Shown here: one piece after another, positions 41,626-50,391 of the stretch
Layout of the letters: each line of letters opens with the position of its first letter
Numbering within the stretch: position 1 is the first letter of the stretch
NCBI RefSeq assembly: GCF_016403105.1
Contig: NZ_CP046156.1
Coordinates: 1-64,000 of the forward strand
Reading direction: 5' to 3'
Length of the DNA: 64,000 bases
Origin: Leptolyngbya sp. BL0902
GTDB taxonomy: Bacteria; Cyanobacteriota; Cyanobacteriia; Phormidesmidales; Phormidesmidaceae
Program-made: the position numbers and the translations under genes
The notes under the pieces: generated by a model
What the model saw: only the letters and a program-made list of their open reading frames with translations
Told to the model about the DNA's origin: nothing
Database searches by the model: none

Positions 41626-43125
41626 TTACTGAGCCTTGTCGGGGCTGAGGATTCTCACAGGCATCATGTAGCCCACGACACCTAGCCCCTCGAGGTCTGA
41701 CGCCACCGGAGAGAGCTTAATCAGGCTTTCGGGACTACCAAATTCCAGCCGCAGTTGCTCACCTGTGGCCGAACGGGCCAAGTTGATCAAGAGGTCGAGG
41801 TTAAGGGCGGTCTCGAAGGTCGGGTCTGGCATGTCCAAAGCCGCCTGCACCGTTTGAGTGCCCGATACCGCATTGCCGTCCATCGAGAGGTGGAGGTGAG
41901 CGTCGCTCAAGGTCAGCTTGGCCACCGGGGTCTTGGCTCCCATGGCCTTAATCACCTGGGCCTGGTGCAGCAGGCTGGTGCGGTTGACTAGAGCTGAGGT
42001 GCCGTAGGTAAAGGGTTGAATCACCTGCTGAATGTTGGGGTAAGCCTCTGCAAGGCAGTGGCAGGTCAAGGTGACGTGGGCCGTATCGGTTTGAATCTGG
42101 AACTGGGCCTTGGGCGCTTCCCCCGTCTCAAGCCGAAGGCCAACGTCGCTGTCTTTAGCCGCTTGAGTTAGGAGTTTAATCAGCGCTTTGACCGTGTCCA
42201 GGGGAATGCGACAATCGACGGGTTCAGATTCTGCGGCTTGGCGGCGGCGGCGACCTAGCGTTTGGGTTTCCATCGAGGCCATCGCGATCTGATGACCGTC
42301 CGTGGCTTCGCAGACCACCGTATGGCCCTCAACGGTGAGATGAACCCCATGGAGGACGGCTTTATCTTTAGCGCCTGCTGACCCTAGAACGGTTTGTAAG
42401 GCCAGTTTCAGAGTTTCAGCGGGCAGGGTGTGGTGAGACTCAGGGTGGGTCAGTTCGGCCATGAGAAACTGATCTACCGACAGACTAATCGGGGTGGTCG
42501 AGATGACCCCTGATGGATTACTGAGTTCTATTTTGGTGGCCTCTTCGACTGTGGAGCCAACCAAGGCGAGGGTTTCTGAAGCCGGGATAGCCTGGATGAC
42601 CTGGGCCAGTTGAGCGGGCAGCAGACCCACGCCGGGGTGCAGCGTGTCACACTCTGCGGTGGCCGTAATCGTATAGCTCGTATCCGTGGCCGTGATGCGA
42701 CAAGCCCCGTCTAAAGCCTCAATCTTGAGATAGCTGAGGATAGGGTTGGTGGGGTTGGCCTGGATCGCCGGGGCGACGGTGCTGAGTAGGGTGCTCAAGT
42801 GGCTCTGTAAGGCGGTGATGGAGAAGGCGACGGGCGCAGTCGGGTTGGGTTTGGCCTGAGTTTTGTGAGCATCCGCTTGAGCGGTCTTGGCTGAACGGGT
42901 TTTCGCGGGTTTAGCGTCCGCTTGGGGTGCTTCGGTTTGAGTGGCTTTGGTTTGGCTCGTCTTCGCTTGGCTCGATTTGGCCGAACGAGTCTTGGCTTTT
43001 GTTGAACTCGTTCCCGTTTGAGTGGCTTTAGGGGTGGTCGTGGCCTTGGCCGGACGTGATTTCGGTTCGGGTTGGCCCGATTCCGGGGTGGCTTTAGGTT
43101 TCGTTTGGCGGGTTTGGGTGGGCAT
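41626..43125 (-). CDS. dnaN: DNA sliding clamp (DnaN) with basic N-terminal extension
   Basis: The 499-residue product has a clamp body of about 400 residues starting near residue 96 (VAFSITALQSHLSTLLSTVAP). Typical clamp landmarks are NPILSYLKIEAL, KDKAVLHGVHLTVEG, ATDGHQIAMASME and the C-terminal VGYMMPVRI. The first 95 residues are a repetitive Lys/Thr/Ala/Gln tract (motifs such as AKTRSAK), absent from chromosomal clamps, and could bind DNA non-specifically or interact with another protein. It is preceded by an inverted repeat (43130-43167). The clamp would tie the element's polymerase and clamp loader together. Confidence 0.9.
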   Translation of the reverse strand: MPTQTRQTKPKATPESGQPEPKSRPAKATTTPKATQTGTSSTKAKTRSAKSSQAKTSQTKATQTEAPQADAKPAKTRSAKTAQADAHKTQAKPNPTAPVAFSITALQSHLSTLLSTVAPAIQANPTNPILSYLKIEALDGACRITATDTSYTITATAECDTLHPGVGLLPAQLAQVIQAIPASETLALVGSTVEEATKIELSNPSGVISTTPISLSVDQFLMAELTHPESHHTLPAETLKLALQTVLGSAGAKDKAVLHGVHLTVEGHTVVCEATDGHQIAMASMETQTLGRRRRQAAESEPVDCRIPLDTVKALIKLLTQAAKDSDVGLRLETGEAPKAQFQIQTDTAHVTLTCHCLAEAYPNIQQVIQPFTYGTSALVNRTSLLHQAQVIKAMGAKTPVAKLTLSDAHLHLSMDGNAVSGTQTVQAALDMPDPTFETALNLDLLINLARSATGEQLRLEFGSPESLIKLSPVASDLEGLGVVGYMMPVRILSPDKAQ

Positions 43126-43129
43126 GGTT

Positions 43130-43167
43130 CGCTATCGTTAGGACGGCTCACCCTCCCAGCGATAGCG
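43130..43167 (-). promoter_or_regulatory. inverted GCGATAGC motifs upstream of dnaN
   Basis: CGCTATCG (43130-43137) and CGATAGCG (43160-43167) form a perfect 8-bp inverted repeat with a 22-nt loop, 5 bp before the dnaN start. The distal copy begins 34 bp upstream. Confidence 0.6.
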
Positions 43168-43173
43168 GGGCAC

Positions 43174-44535
43174 CTAGACCACAAAATACCCGTTCTGAGC
43201 CGCCCGACTCAGCCCGACATACCACAGCCGATTGTAGAATCGGGCGCGGCTCAAGGGTGAGTCATGGCCCGCATGGCGACAGGTGTCGAGGTCTTTGCCA
43301 TCGACACCACAGTGTTGGTAGGTGCCGCCCTGGCTGTAGTGCACCGTCAGGGCATAGCAGGGTTTGAGGTTGGGGAACCGTTCTAGATGCTCGTAGTAGC
43401 GTCGCCACAGGAACCGATTACGAAGGGCGGCGGCCTTCAAGTCCTCGCATTCCTGCTCAAAGCGGGCCTGGTCATCGTGATGAAGGGCATAGATCGTGAT
43501 GGGGGAACGGTCGCCTTCGACGATGACCCGTAGCTTCCAGACCGCATAGCCATCGAGGTGCGTTTCTTCGGCTTCTAAGACCTCCATCTCCATGGCGGTA
43601 TGCACCAGGGTCTCTTGTCCATCGGGGGAGTTGACCCCTCGGTCTTTGGCCAGCAGTCGGTCTCCGGGCACATACTGAGGTGCGTCGGGCCCCAGCACGG
43701 CTCGTCGAATCACCCGGTTATACTGATCCACCGTGGCATTGCGGAAGGCCACGATACGGAAGGTGTCCGGGTTGTCTTGGATGCGGTCGATGTTAGCAAG
43801 GACAGATCGAACCAGGGCTTTGCGGGAGACGCGCATGGGGGTGCCGTCGGCGTTGATGGCGTTGCGGTCAGGCTTAAACCAGGTGTAGTTCCGTTTCTTA
43901 GCCGTGACAGCTCGACGGGCCGCCGTGACGACATCCATCAGCGGGCCTTCCGCTTGGCGAATGGGCTGGGTCAGCTTGACCTGGGTCATCCCCGACTTGA
44001 AGAAGGGACTCAGCCCCTCTCCGACCGGGTAGAGTTGGGCCGGGTCGCCCGTGCCCAAGAACCGGGTCTGGCTCAGGTAGGGCCGCATGAAGTTCCACAC
44101 GGCCTGGTTGATCATGGAGCCTTCATCGGCCAGCAGCAGGTCATACCAGCCAATCGTCGGGGCGTCCACGGGCTGGAGTTCTTTGCCGTTCTCGCCCGCG
44201 TTCAGCCGTAGCCCCAGCAGGCTTTGGATGGTGCAGAACGTGATTTGGTGGCTGATGCCGTACTGCCGAGCCGAGCGCTGCAAGATGGTCAGGGCTTTGT
44301 GGGTCGGCGTGGCGCAGGCGACTCGGAAGCCCCGGTCTACGGCGGCGGCCACGAGCGCCATGTTGAGGTAGCTCTTGCCGCTCCCGGCAGCACCAATCCC
44401 AAGAAGTTGGGACTCTGGGGTACCAGGCTGGGCCTGTAGCAACGCGGCACCCTGGGATAGATAGGCGGCCTGTTGTTCGTTCTGGGGCACCACGGCGCGA
44501 AAATCGAAGCCCTTTGGATTGGTTTCGGTATTCAT
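43174..44535 (-). CDS. SF1 DNA helicase, RecD2/Dda-like
   Basis: The 453-residue helicase has Walker A GAAGSGKSYLNMA, motif II LLLADEGSMIN, motif III FLGTGDPAQLYPVGEGL, motif V ALTVHYSQGGTYQH and motif VI LWYVGLSRAAQNG, the order of SF1 helicases of the RecD/Dda group that unwind forked DNA 5'-3'. I start it at the ATG at 44535 (MNTETNPKG) because the longer open frame upstream has no resemblance. It is the first gene of the minus-strand replication cluster, with a GGGCGATAGCCC motif 30 bp upstream. Confidence 0.88.
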   Translation of the reverse strand: MNTETNPKGFDFRAVVPQNEQQAAYLSQGAALLQAQPGTPESQLLGIGAAGSGKSYLNMALVAAAVDRGFRVACATPTHKALTILQRSARQYGISHQITFCTIQSLLGLRLNAGENGKELQPVDAPTIGWYDLLLADEGSMINQAVWNFMRPYLSQTRFLGTGDPAQLYPVGEGLSPFFKSGMTQVKLTQPIRQAEGPLMDVVTAARRAVTAKKRNYTWFKPDRNAINADGTPMRVSRKALVRSVLANIDRIQDNPDTFRIVAFRNATVDQYNRVIRRAVLGPDAPQYVPGDRLLAKDRGVNSPDGQETLVHTAMEMEVLEAEETHLDGYAVWKLRVIVEGDRSPITIYALHHDDQARFEQECEDLKAAALRNRFLWRRYYEHLERFPNLKPCYALTVHYSQGGTYQHCGVDGKDLDTCRHAGHDSPLSRARFYNRLWYVGLSRAAQNGYFVV

Positions 44536-44564
44536 CACAAAAAACCTAGAAACATCCAAAATTT

Positions 44565-44576
44565 GGGCGATAGCCC
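44565..44576 (-). promoter_or_regulatory. GCGATAGC hairpin motif
   Basis: GGGC-GATA-GCCC, a perfect 4-bp stem, lies 30 bp upstream of the helicase start. Confidence 0.55.
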
Positions 44577-44727
44577 TCAAGATTGAATGGCTCCAGACTT
44601 TTGTATCCAGGATTGAAGCCTGTTTCTGGTGAATGAAGTCACCCCCAAATTCATCCATTTCTACCGATAGATAGAGGTTGTCTAAGGGTTGGTTGTAAAA
44701 AATGAATCTAAGCAAGCAATAAAACCC

Positions 44728-46314
44728 ATGGCTTTAGGAAAATCTTTAGCTCATTCCCATCCCAATCCAGGTTCAGGGGGCAAGTATCTGCGACCCGAAG
44801 TGAGCGCAGATCGTGATGTCATCAACCATATTTGGGCTAGCATTAACAACTTACACGACCGGGCGATGGAGGGTCAGGTTACGATTCAAACCCTCGATGA
44901 TTTTGCCGATGTCTTGAGGCAAGACTACGGTATTCAGGCCGATATCGTGGGTGAAGGCCACAACTTTCGATTTAGTCAGGTGGGGTCACACAAGACCTCA
45001 ACGGGTGCGATTTTAGCCCGACATGTTGAGAAGATACAGAACCAGCCCGAAGGCGAGTTGCCATCGATTACAGGGAGTTATATCTGTGAACAGTTTGGCC
45101 TTGAGGTTGCTCGTCGCTCCAGTCTAGATCGTCAGGAATCGTCTGGAAAATCGCCCACTGCTAGCGTGGCTCGGTCTCGTCAACAAAGCGCTTCTAATTC
45201 GTCTACATGGCTTGACGATACCGCAGGATTTGATGACCTGCTCGATGATGCCTTAGAGGAGCCTGCCGAGGATGGTTCAGGGGGCGCGGATGACGGCGAA
45301 GCAATTCAGGACAATGCCTTTGCCTCGGATGATTTAGACATCGATTCATCCCAGGACACCGCCCTGGCTCAGTTATCGTCCCTCGACTGGGGTGACGATG
45401 AAGCGGATGAGCCTTGGGTTGAGCCTCCGTCTCAGACGTCACCATCCGCTCCCAAACCCACCCCTGCGGCGAAAGGTGGGCCTCTCCTATCGAGGTTAGA
45501 GACCCCTAAGCCACCTCCATCCGATGGGGTGCCGCGGCCCCGCTCGCACCCAGCCCAGACGCCTAGACTAGGCCGTGACCCCTTGGATTCGACGCTGTCG
45601 GATGCGGCCAGTACGCTGTCGGGACTCGCCAGCAGCACCCCCGATGGCGTCACGGTGATGGCCGATGCAGGTGAGGTCGTGGCGGTGGCGGCGGCGGCGA
45701 CGATGCTGGGCGTTGAGGTCGTTAAGCAGATTCAGCAGAGCCGTCACCAGCGTCATTGGGAACGACTGGTGGCTCTCGGTCAGGCCATTGAGGCGACCGA
45801 GGAACGGAGCCGTCACATGGCGGAACGGCTCGTCAGAGTTGAGGATGCGTTTGCTGCCCGTGAAGGTCAGGCCTCAGCCGACTCAGCGCAGGCTTCTGCG
45901 CCACCCCGTCCGTCAGGCCCATCGTCGAGTGAAGCCGCCGCGACCACTCGCCTGGAGACGCAGACGGAGGGCGTCAACGACCTGAATGAGCGGGTCTCGG
46001 CCCTAGGCCAATCCGACTCGAAGACCGAGCGACTGCGGGCACCCAAGCTGGACTCGCAGGCTCCCATCGGTCAGCGGCTCGATGCACTAGAAGCCTATTT
46101 GTCCAAAATCCATCAGACGCTAGACCACATTGAGGAGCGGCTAGCGGGGCTTGAAAAAGACGTTGGCCTCGCAGCTCCTGGTCAGGACGTGGCGGCGGAG
46201 CGAGCTGGGCCTAGGGCTCAGAATGGGGTCTCATCTCCATCGCGGTTGGGTCAATCGGGCGATCAACGAGTCCGGCCAAAGCGCCAACGAACGCTGTCTC
46301 AAATGCAGGCTTGA
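44728..46314 (+). CDS. hypothetical protein with C-terminal coiled coil
   Basis: The 528-residue product starts MALGKSLAHSHPNPG and has an N-terminal domain of about 130 residues (VINHIWASINNLHDRAMEG, DFADVLRQDYGIQADIV) which looks globular. A long Pro/Ser/Asp-rich middle is likely disordered, a hydrophobic stretch near AVAAAATMLGVEVV comes next, and a coiled-coil C-terminus (LDALEAYLSKIHQTLDHIEE) follows. It opens the secretion operon. I considered a relaxase but see no HUH or Tyr motif. Its place suggests a substrate-processing or scaffold protein. Confidence 0.6.
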   Translation: MALGKSLAHSHPNPGSGGKYLRPEVSADRDVINHIWASINNLHDRAMEGQVTIQTLDDFADVLRQDYGIQADIVGEGHNFRFSQVGSHKTSTGAILARHVEKIQNQPEGELPSITGSYICEQFGLEVARRSSLDRQESSGKSPTASVARSRQQSASNSSTWLDDTAGFDDLLDDALEEPAEDGSGGADDGEAIQDNAFASDDLDIDSSQDTALAQLSSLDWGDDEADEPWVEPPSQTSPSAPKPTPAAKGGPLLSRLETPKPPPSDGVPRPRSHPAQTPRLGRDPLDSTLSDAASTLSGLASSTPDGVTVMADAGEVVAVAAAATMLGVEVVKQIQQSRHQRHWERLVALGQAIEATEERSRHMAERLVRVEDAFAAREGQASADSAQASAPPRPSGPSSSEAAATTRLETQTEGVNDLNERVSALGQSDSKTERLRAPKLDSQAPIGQRLDALEAYLSKIHQTLDHIEERLAGLEKDVGLAAPGQDVAAERAGPRAQNGVSSPSRLGQSGDQRVRPKRQRTLSQMQA

Positions 46315-46435
46315 CCCCCAGCGTTGAGCCAGAAGGTGGGCTGACTATCGAGCCATTCAAAGCCGCTCTCGGCCTTTGACGGTATGGCCTGCCAGATGTT
46401 TGTTCAATCCATTCTGTTTAAGGAGACATCAAGCG

Positions 46436-47023
46436 ATGACTGGTCAGTTTTCGAGTGCTTCCCTTCAGCGCATTCAACGACGGTCTGATAAGACGAGGGC
46501 TTTGACCTTCGACCGATTGAGCTTAGCCGGGATGGGGGCGGGCCTAGTGTACATGGCCGCTCGTCAACCGGGTTTCTTTGCGGTGCTCGGTCTCAGCAGT
46601 ATGGTGTACCTCGCGGCTTGGCAGATGCTTCAGGCCACGCCCATCCTAGACCAATGGATCGGTCGCCGGATTAAAGTGCAGCATGTGGTCGTGGCCATTA
46701 GTACTACAACGCTTTTAGCCAGCGCCATCCAACCTGCCCATGCCCTGTTTCTCAGTGGTCTAGAAGCCTTTTTTATTGACCTTGCCGCTCAAGCTCAGAG
46801 TGGTGGGGCTGGAGCCACCCTCGATGACAGTGTGATTGGTCTGGTCTTTAACCTGATTCGAGGGGTGTTCCTGCTCTTGGTGGCCGCTGCGGCCCTCTTT
46901 GCCTACAACCAGGCGCAGCAGGGCAATGATTGGCGGCCCATCGTCACCCAAGTCGGTCTGGCCTTTGCCATCGTCATCGCTATCGACGTGGTGACGTTCA
47001 TCTTCATTGGCAATGCGGTCTAG
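46436..47023 (+). CDS. VirB2-like membrane protein of the secretion system
   Basis: The 195-residue product has about four hydrophobic segments (LSLAGMGAGLVYMAA, FFAVLGLSSMVYLAAWQML, LIRGVFLLLVAAAALFAYNQ, LAFAIVIAIDVVTFIFIGNAV) with a leader-like VVVAISTTTLLASAIQPAHA in the middle. VirB2/TrbC pilins have two C-terminal helices of this kind, here with a longer N-terminus. It lies directly upstream of the VirB4-type gene, the expected pilin place. The call is moderate because pilins are poorly conserved. Confidence 0.6.
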   Translation: MTGQFSSASLQRIQRRSDKTRALTFDRLSLAGMGAGLVYMAARQPGFFAVLGLSSMVYLAAWQMLQATPILDQWIGRRIKVQHVVVAISTTTLLASAIQPAHALFLSGLEAFFIDLAAQAQSGGAGATLDDSVIGLVFNLIRGVFLLLVAAAALFAYNQAQQGNDWRPIVTQVGLAFAIVIAIDVVTFIFIGNAV

Positions 47024-47091
47024 CAGGCTACCAGGTTCAGGGCTCCAAGGGGCGTTCACGTTGCCCTGGAGCTTTCGCAGAGACAAGAACC

Positions 47092-50000
47092 ATGACGAAC
47101 TCTTTTATTCGCTACAACAAAATCCTGGGCAAGCAAGCCTCGATTGGCCCAATTCCTGCCAATCAACTGGTGCCTTGGATCAGCATCCTGGTGGTGTCCT
47201 ACGTCCTGCTTCAAGGCTTTCTTGGCCTAGGATTACCGACCTTCTTTACTGTGTCGTTGGTGCTGATGGTGAGCTGGTGGTTGCTGACCGGAAAGCGCCC
47301 CTACCACTACGTCAATCAATGGCGTAACCCACCGGGCAAGGACTGGTGCAATGGCCACAAACGCTACATCGCCGTGCTGCCTCGAAACCGAACGGTTCAG
47401 GCCCAACGACTCTACCAAGACAAGATTGCTCGACCTCGATTGAAACCGCGTCAGGTGAAACGAGACCAGGGAGGCCGATGGACGTTTATGCCCTTTCAAA
47501 ACTATCTCAACCTGTGCTGCTTGGCCGAAATTCATAAAGACGGACGCACCATCAGCGCCTACCTGCTGGAACTGGGGGCGCGGCAATACCAGTTCGTGTT
47601 TGGCTTTACGCTCCAGGGCTGGCACGACATCTTGACCCAAGAGGAATTGATGAGTGCCGCAGCGGGCCTCGAAGAAGGCTTCAAATACCTGCCCACCGGA
47701 GAGCGTCTGACCTTCTGCATGGGCGGGTTGAGTGATGACGAAGTTCGCCAGCGGGAGCTAGAGGACTTAGCGAACCAGGCGTCGAATTCAGCGGTGTCCG
47801 TGCTGCTGCGCAATGAGCAAAACCGCGTGCGCGACCTGGCCCAATCCGGCCAGCGTCAGGTCTGGGAGCAACGGGTGTTCGTGACCTGGACGGCGAGTGC
47901 CGGAGACGTGCGGCCCACAGGCGACTGGTGGGATAAATGCCTGGGTACGGTGCAGGGCATGGTGGGTTCCGTGTTGGGCAACATCACGGGCAACACCTTG
48001 GCCTACAAAGAGCAGTACTATACCCGGCTGCTGTTGGCGGCCTTTAACCAAGGCTTCCTGCCCTGGGAAGCGGTGCTCAACACCAAAGCGGGCCTATCGC
48101 TAAAGCCCTGTAGCACCGACGAGTTATGGGACTGGCTCTGGCATCGCTTCAATGACACAACGGCTCCCCCTGTGCCCCAGGTGTTATCCCTGCGTGAAAC
48201 CGACACGGGCTACCACCTGAGTGAGCGCATCTCGACGCCGAAGCATCCCGTCACCTTGTTGATTGAGGGCACGAAGGGCCAATCGGCTTGCCCCAGTCAC
48301 GGCGAGATGACGGACAGTATTCAGCTTCCCGGCAAGGCTCGTCCCTACGTGGGCGTCATGGTGATGGAGGATGCGCCCGCCGGATGGGCCAATGTGCGAG
48401 AGCAACTGCGCTGGATGTGGAAATGTTCGAGTGCGGGCTTTGTCTACGACAGTGAGATCTGGTGCGAAGTGACCACGGCCAGCGACCTGTTAATTAAGGA
48501 CAATTTGGCCAAGCAAGCCAAACAGGCCCGCAGTGCGTCGAGTCGTTCCCTGCAAAAGGGTCAGGGCCGAGATGCGGGGGCTGAGGTGAAGCAGAACGAA
48601 AGCTTCCAGGCTCAGTTGGATCTGTATCAGGGCGTTAAAGCTGTCCACTGTGCGCCGATGATGTTGGTCTATCGCCAAAGCCTACGCGAACTCGACCTGG
48701 CCTGTCAGATGTTGGCCAATGCCTTTGATTCAGCGGTGGTGATTCGCGAAAACCATGTGGCCTGGGAACTGTGGCTTCAGACCTTGCCGATTACCTGCTC
48801 GCGTCTGCTGCAAGACGGCAGCCTCGTGTCCGATGAGCGTCGCCTGACTCCAACCACCCAAACCGTCGCGGGTCTGCTGCCCTTGACCGTGCCCAAGGAC
48901 GTAGACCGTCGTGGTGTTGAGTTCATCACCGCACGGGGTGGCAAACCGCTCTACATTGACCTATTCACCCAGGCCAAGCGAGCCCTGATTACGGGCACCA
49001 GCGGCAGCGGTAAATCGGTGTTGGCCTGTCGCTTCTTAATCGACAGTCTGGCCCAGAACATTCCGGTGGTGGGGATGGACTTATCCAGTGGGGGCGACAG
49101 CACCTTCAAGACCTTGATTGGTCTGCTGGGCCGAGAGGGAGCCTACATCGACCTAAAGCGCTCCCACTCGAACCTGCTAGAACCCCCTGACCTCCGGCAC
49201 TTCGATAAAGCCACCCGTCAGCAGCGCCTAGAGACCTGGAAGGAGATGGTGCTGTGGCCTTTGAACATCATTGTGATGGGCAAGCTCGAGGATCCGCAAC
49301 TGGCCCAACGGGTGGACGCTTTGCTGCGGTTGGCCCTAGAGACGTTCCTAGGAGATTCCGACATCGTCGAGCGCTACCACCAGGCCATGGCGGTGGGGTG
49401 GCCCTCGGAGGCATGGCAGAACATCCCGACTCTGAAGGACTTTAAGCGCTACTGCACGCGAGAACGGTTGAACCTGGTCAGCTTTGAGGATTTGGATAAG
49501 CGTGCCCTGAATCAGATCGTGACCCAGTTTGAGGCGTTGTTTGTCTCGGAGGTGGGGCGCGTGTTGAGTGAGCCTAGCAGCTTTAACCCCAATCCGGCCA
49601 TTACGTTTTTTGCCCTGTCTGGCCTCAATGCCGAGAGTGGCCAAGACGCTTACCTGATGGCCATCAATGCCCATGCGGCCTGCATCCGCACGGCCCTGAC
49701 CCATCCCCGTAGTTTGTTTGTGGGCGACGAACAATCCGTGCTGCTGAAGCGGGACGGCTTTGCGCAGATGGTGGGCGACCTCTGTGCGACGGGCCGCAAG
49801 GACGGCATCAGCGTCCTGTTGATTGCCCAAGACCCGGATGCCATCGCCGACTGTGCGACGTCAGCCCAAATCCTGCAAAACCTGAACTACAAAATTACGG
49901 GCCGTATCACCAGTGCAGCGGTGGCCTCCTTTGAGCGGCACCTGGCCTATCCTGCTGGCATCGTGGCCACCAATGCGGGCGATGCCGCCAAGCCTCGACC

Positions 50001-50352
50001 GACGGACTTGTCTACCTATTGGTTGATTGAGCAAGATGATCGGTTTTGGCCCTGTCGCTACTATCCCGGTGAGATGATGCTGGCCAGCGTAGCCAATGGT
50101 CAAAGCGAACAGGCGCTTAGAGCCACCATCATGGCCCAATACCCCGATACCTTCATCGGGCGGCTCCAGGGCTTAGCGGACTTCACCCGGCGCTACATCC
50201 CCGCCCTCAAGTCTGGGGTTGACCTGATGACCTTGCTGCCGCCAGCGGTCGTCCAGGCTCAGCCTGTTACCGATAGCGACGACCCGACTCCATCCAAGGT
50301 TTATCCCGTTACGCCAGCTCCCCATTCGTGCCAGCCCGTCTCGTCTCGCTAG
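47092..50352 (+). CDS. virB4: VirB3-VirB4-like secretion ATPase
   Basis: VirB4 is the main ATPase of type IV secretion. The 1086-residue product starts MTNSFIRYNKILGKQASIG and has two N-terminal membrane segments (PWISILVVSYVLLQGF and FFTVSLVLMVSWWLL) like VirB3, suggesting a fused B3-B4 protein. A long VirB4 body follows with Walker A ITGTSGSGKSVLACRF (about residues 632-647) and Walker B LFVGDEQSVLLK, and later SVLLIAQDPDAI. The start at 47092 is the first ATG after the pilin gene. It is the largest gene of the operon. Confidence 0.88.
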   Translation: MTNSFIRYNKILGKQASIGPIPANQLVPWISILVVSYVLLQGFLGLGLPTFFTVSLVLMVSWWLLTGKRPYHYVNQWRNPPGKDWCNGHKRYIAVLPRNRTVQAQRLYQDKIARPRLKPRQVKRDQGGRWTFMPFQNYLNLCCLAEIHKDGRTISAYLLELGARQYQFVFGFTLQGWHDILTQEELMSAAAGLEEGFKYLPTGERLTFCMGGLSDDEVRQRELEDLANQASNSAVSVLLRNEQNRVRDLAQSGQRQVWEQRVFVTWTASAGDVRPTGDWWDKCLGTVQGMVGSVLGNITGNTLAYKEQYYTRLLLAAFNQGFLPWEAVLNTKAGLSLKPCSTDELWDWLWHRFNDTTAPPVPQVLSLRETDTGYHLSERISTPKHPVTLLIEGTKGQSACPSHGEMTDSIQLPGKARPYVGVMVMEDAPAGWANVREQLRWMWKCSSAGFVYDSEIWCEVTTASDLLIKDNLAKQAKQARSASSRSLQKGQGRDAGAEVKQNESFQAQLDLYQGVKAVHCAPMMLVYRQSLRELDLACQMLANAFDSAVVIRENHVAWELWLQTLPITCSRLLQDGSLVSDERRLTPTTQTVAGLLPLTVPKDVDRRGVEFITARGGKPLYIDLFTQAKRALITGTSGSGKSVLACRFLIDSLAQNIPVVGMDLSSGGDSTFKTLIGLLGREGAYIDLKRSHSNLLEPPDLRHFDKATRQQRLETWKEMVLWPLNIIVMGKLEDPQLAQRVDALLRLALETFLGDSDIVERYHQAMAVGWPSEAWQNIPTLKDFKRYCTRERLNLVSFEDLDKRALNQIVTQFEALFVSEVGRVLSEPSSFNPNPAITFFALSGLNAESGQDAYLMAINAHAACIRTALTHPRSLFVGDEQSVLLKRDGFAQMVGDLCATGRKDGISVLLIAQDPDAIADCATSAQILQNLNYKITGRITSAAVASFERHLAYPAGIVATNAGDAAKPRPTDLSTYWLIEQDDRFWPCRYYPGEMMLASVANGQSEQALRATIMAQYPDTFIGRLQGLADFTRRYIPALKSGVDLMTLLPPAVVQAQPVTDSDDPTPSKVYPVTPAPHSCQPVSSR

Positions 50353-50391
50353 GTCTGGATGGGAAGCCTTTGTTGAGTTCTAGATAAAACG

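Noticed and set aside
44728-46314. First gene of the secretion operon as a relaxase.
   Set aside because: No HUH triad, catalytic Tyr context or helicase motif is visible; the protein looks like a scaffold with a coiled coil.
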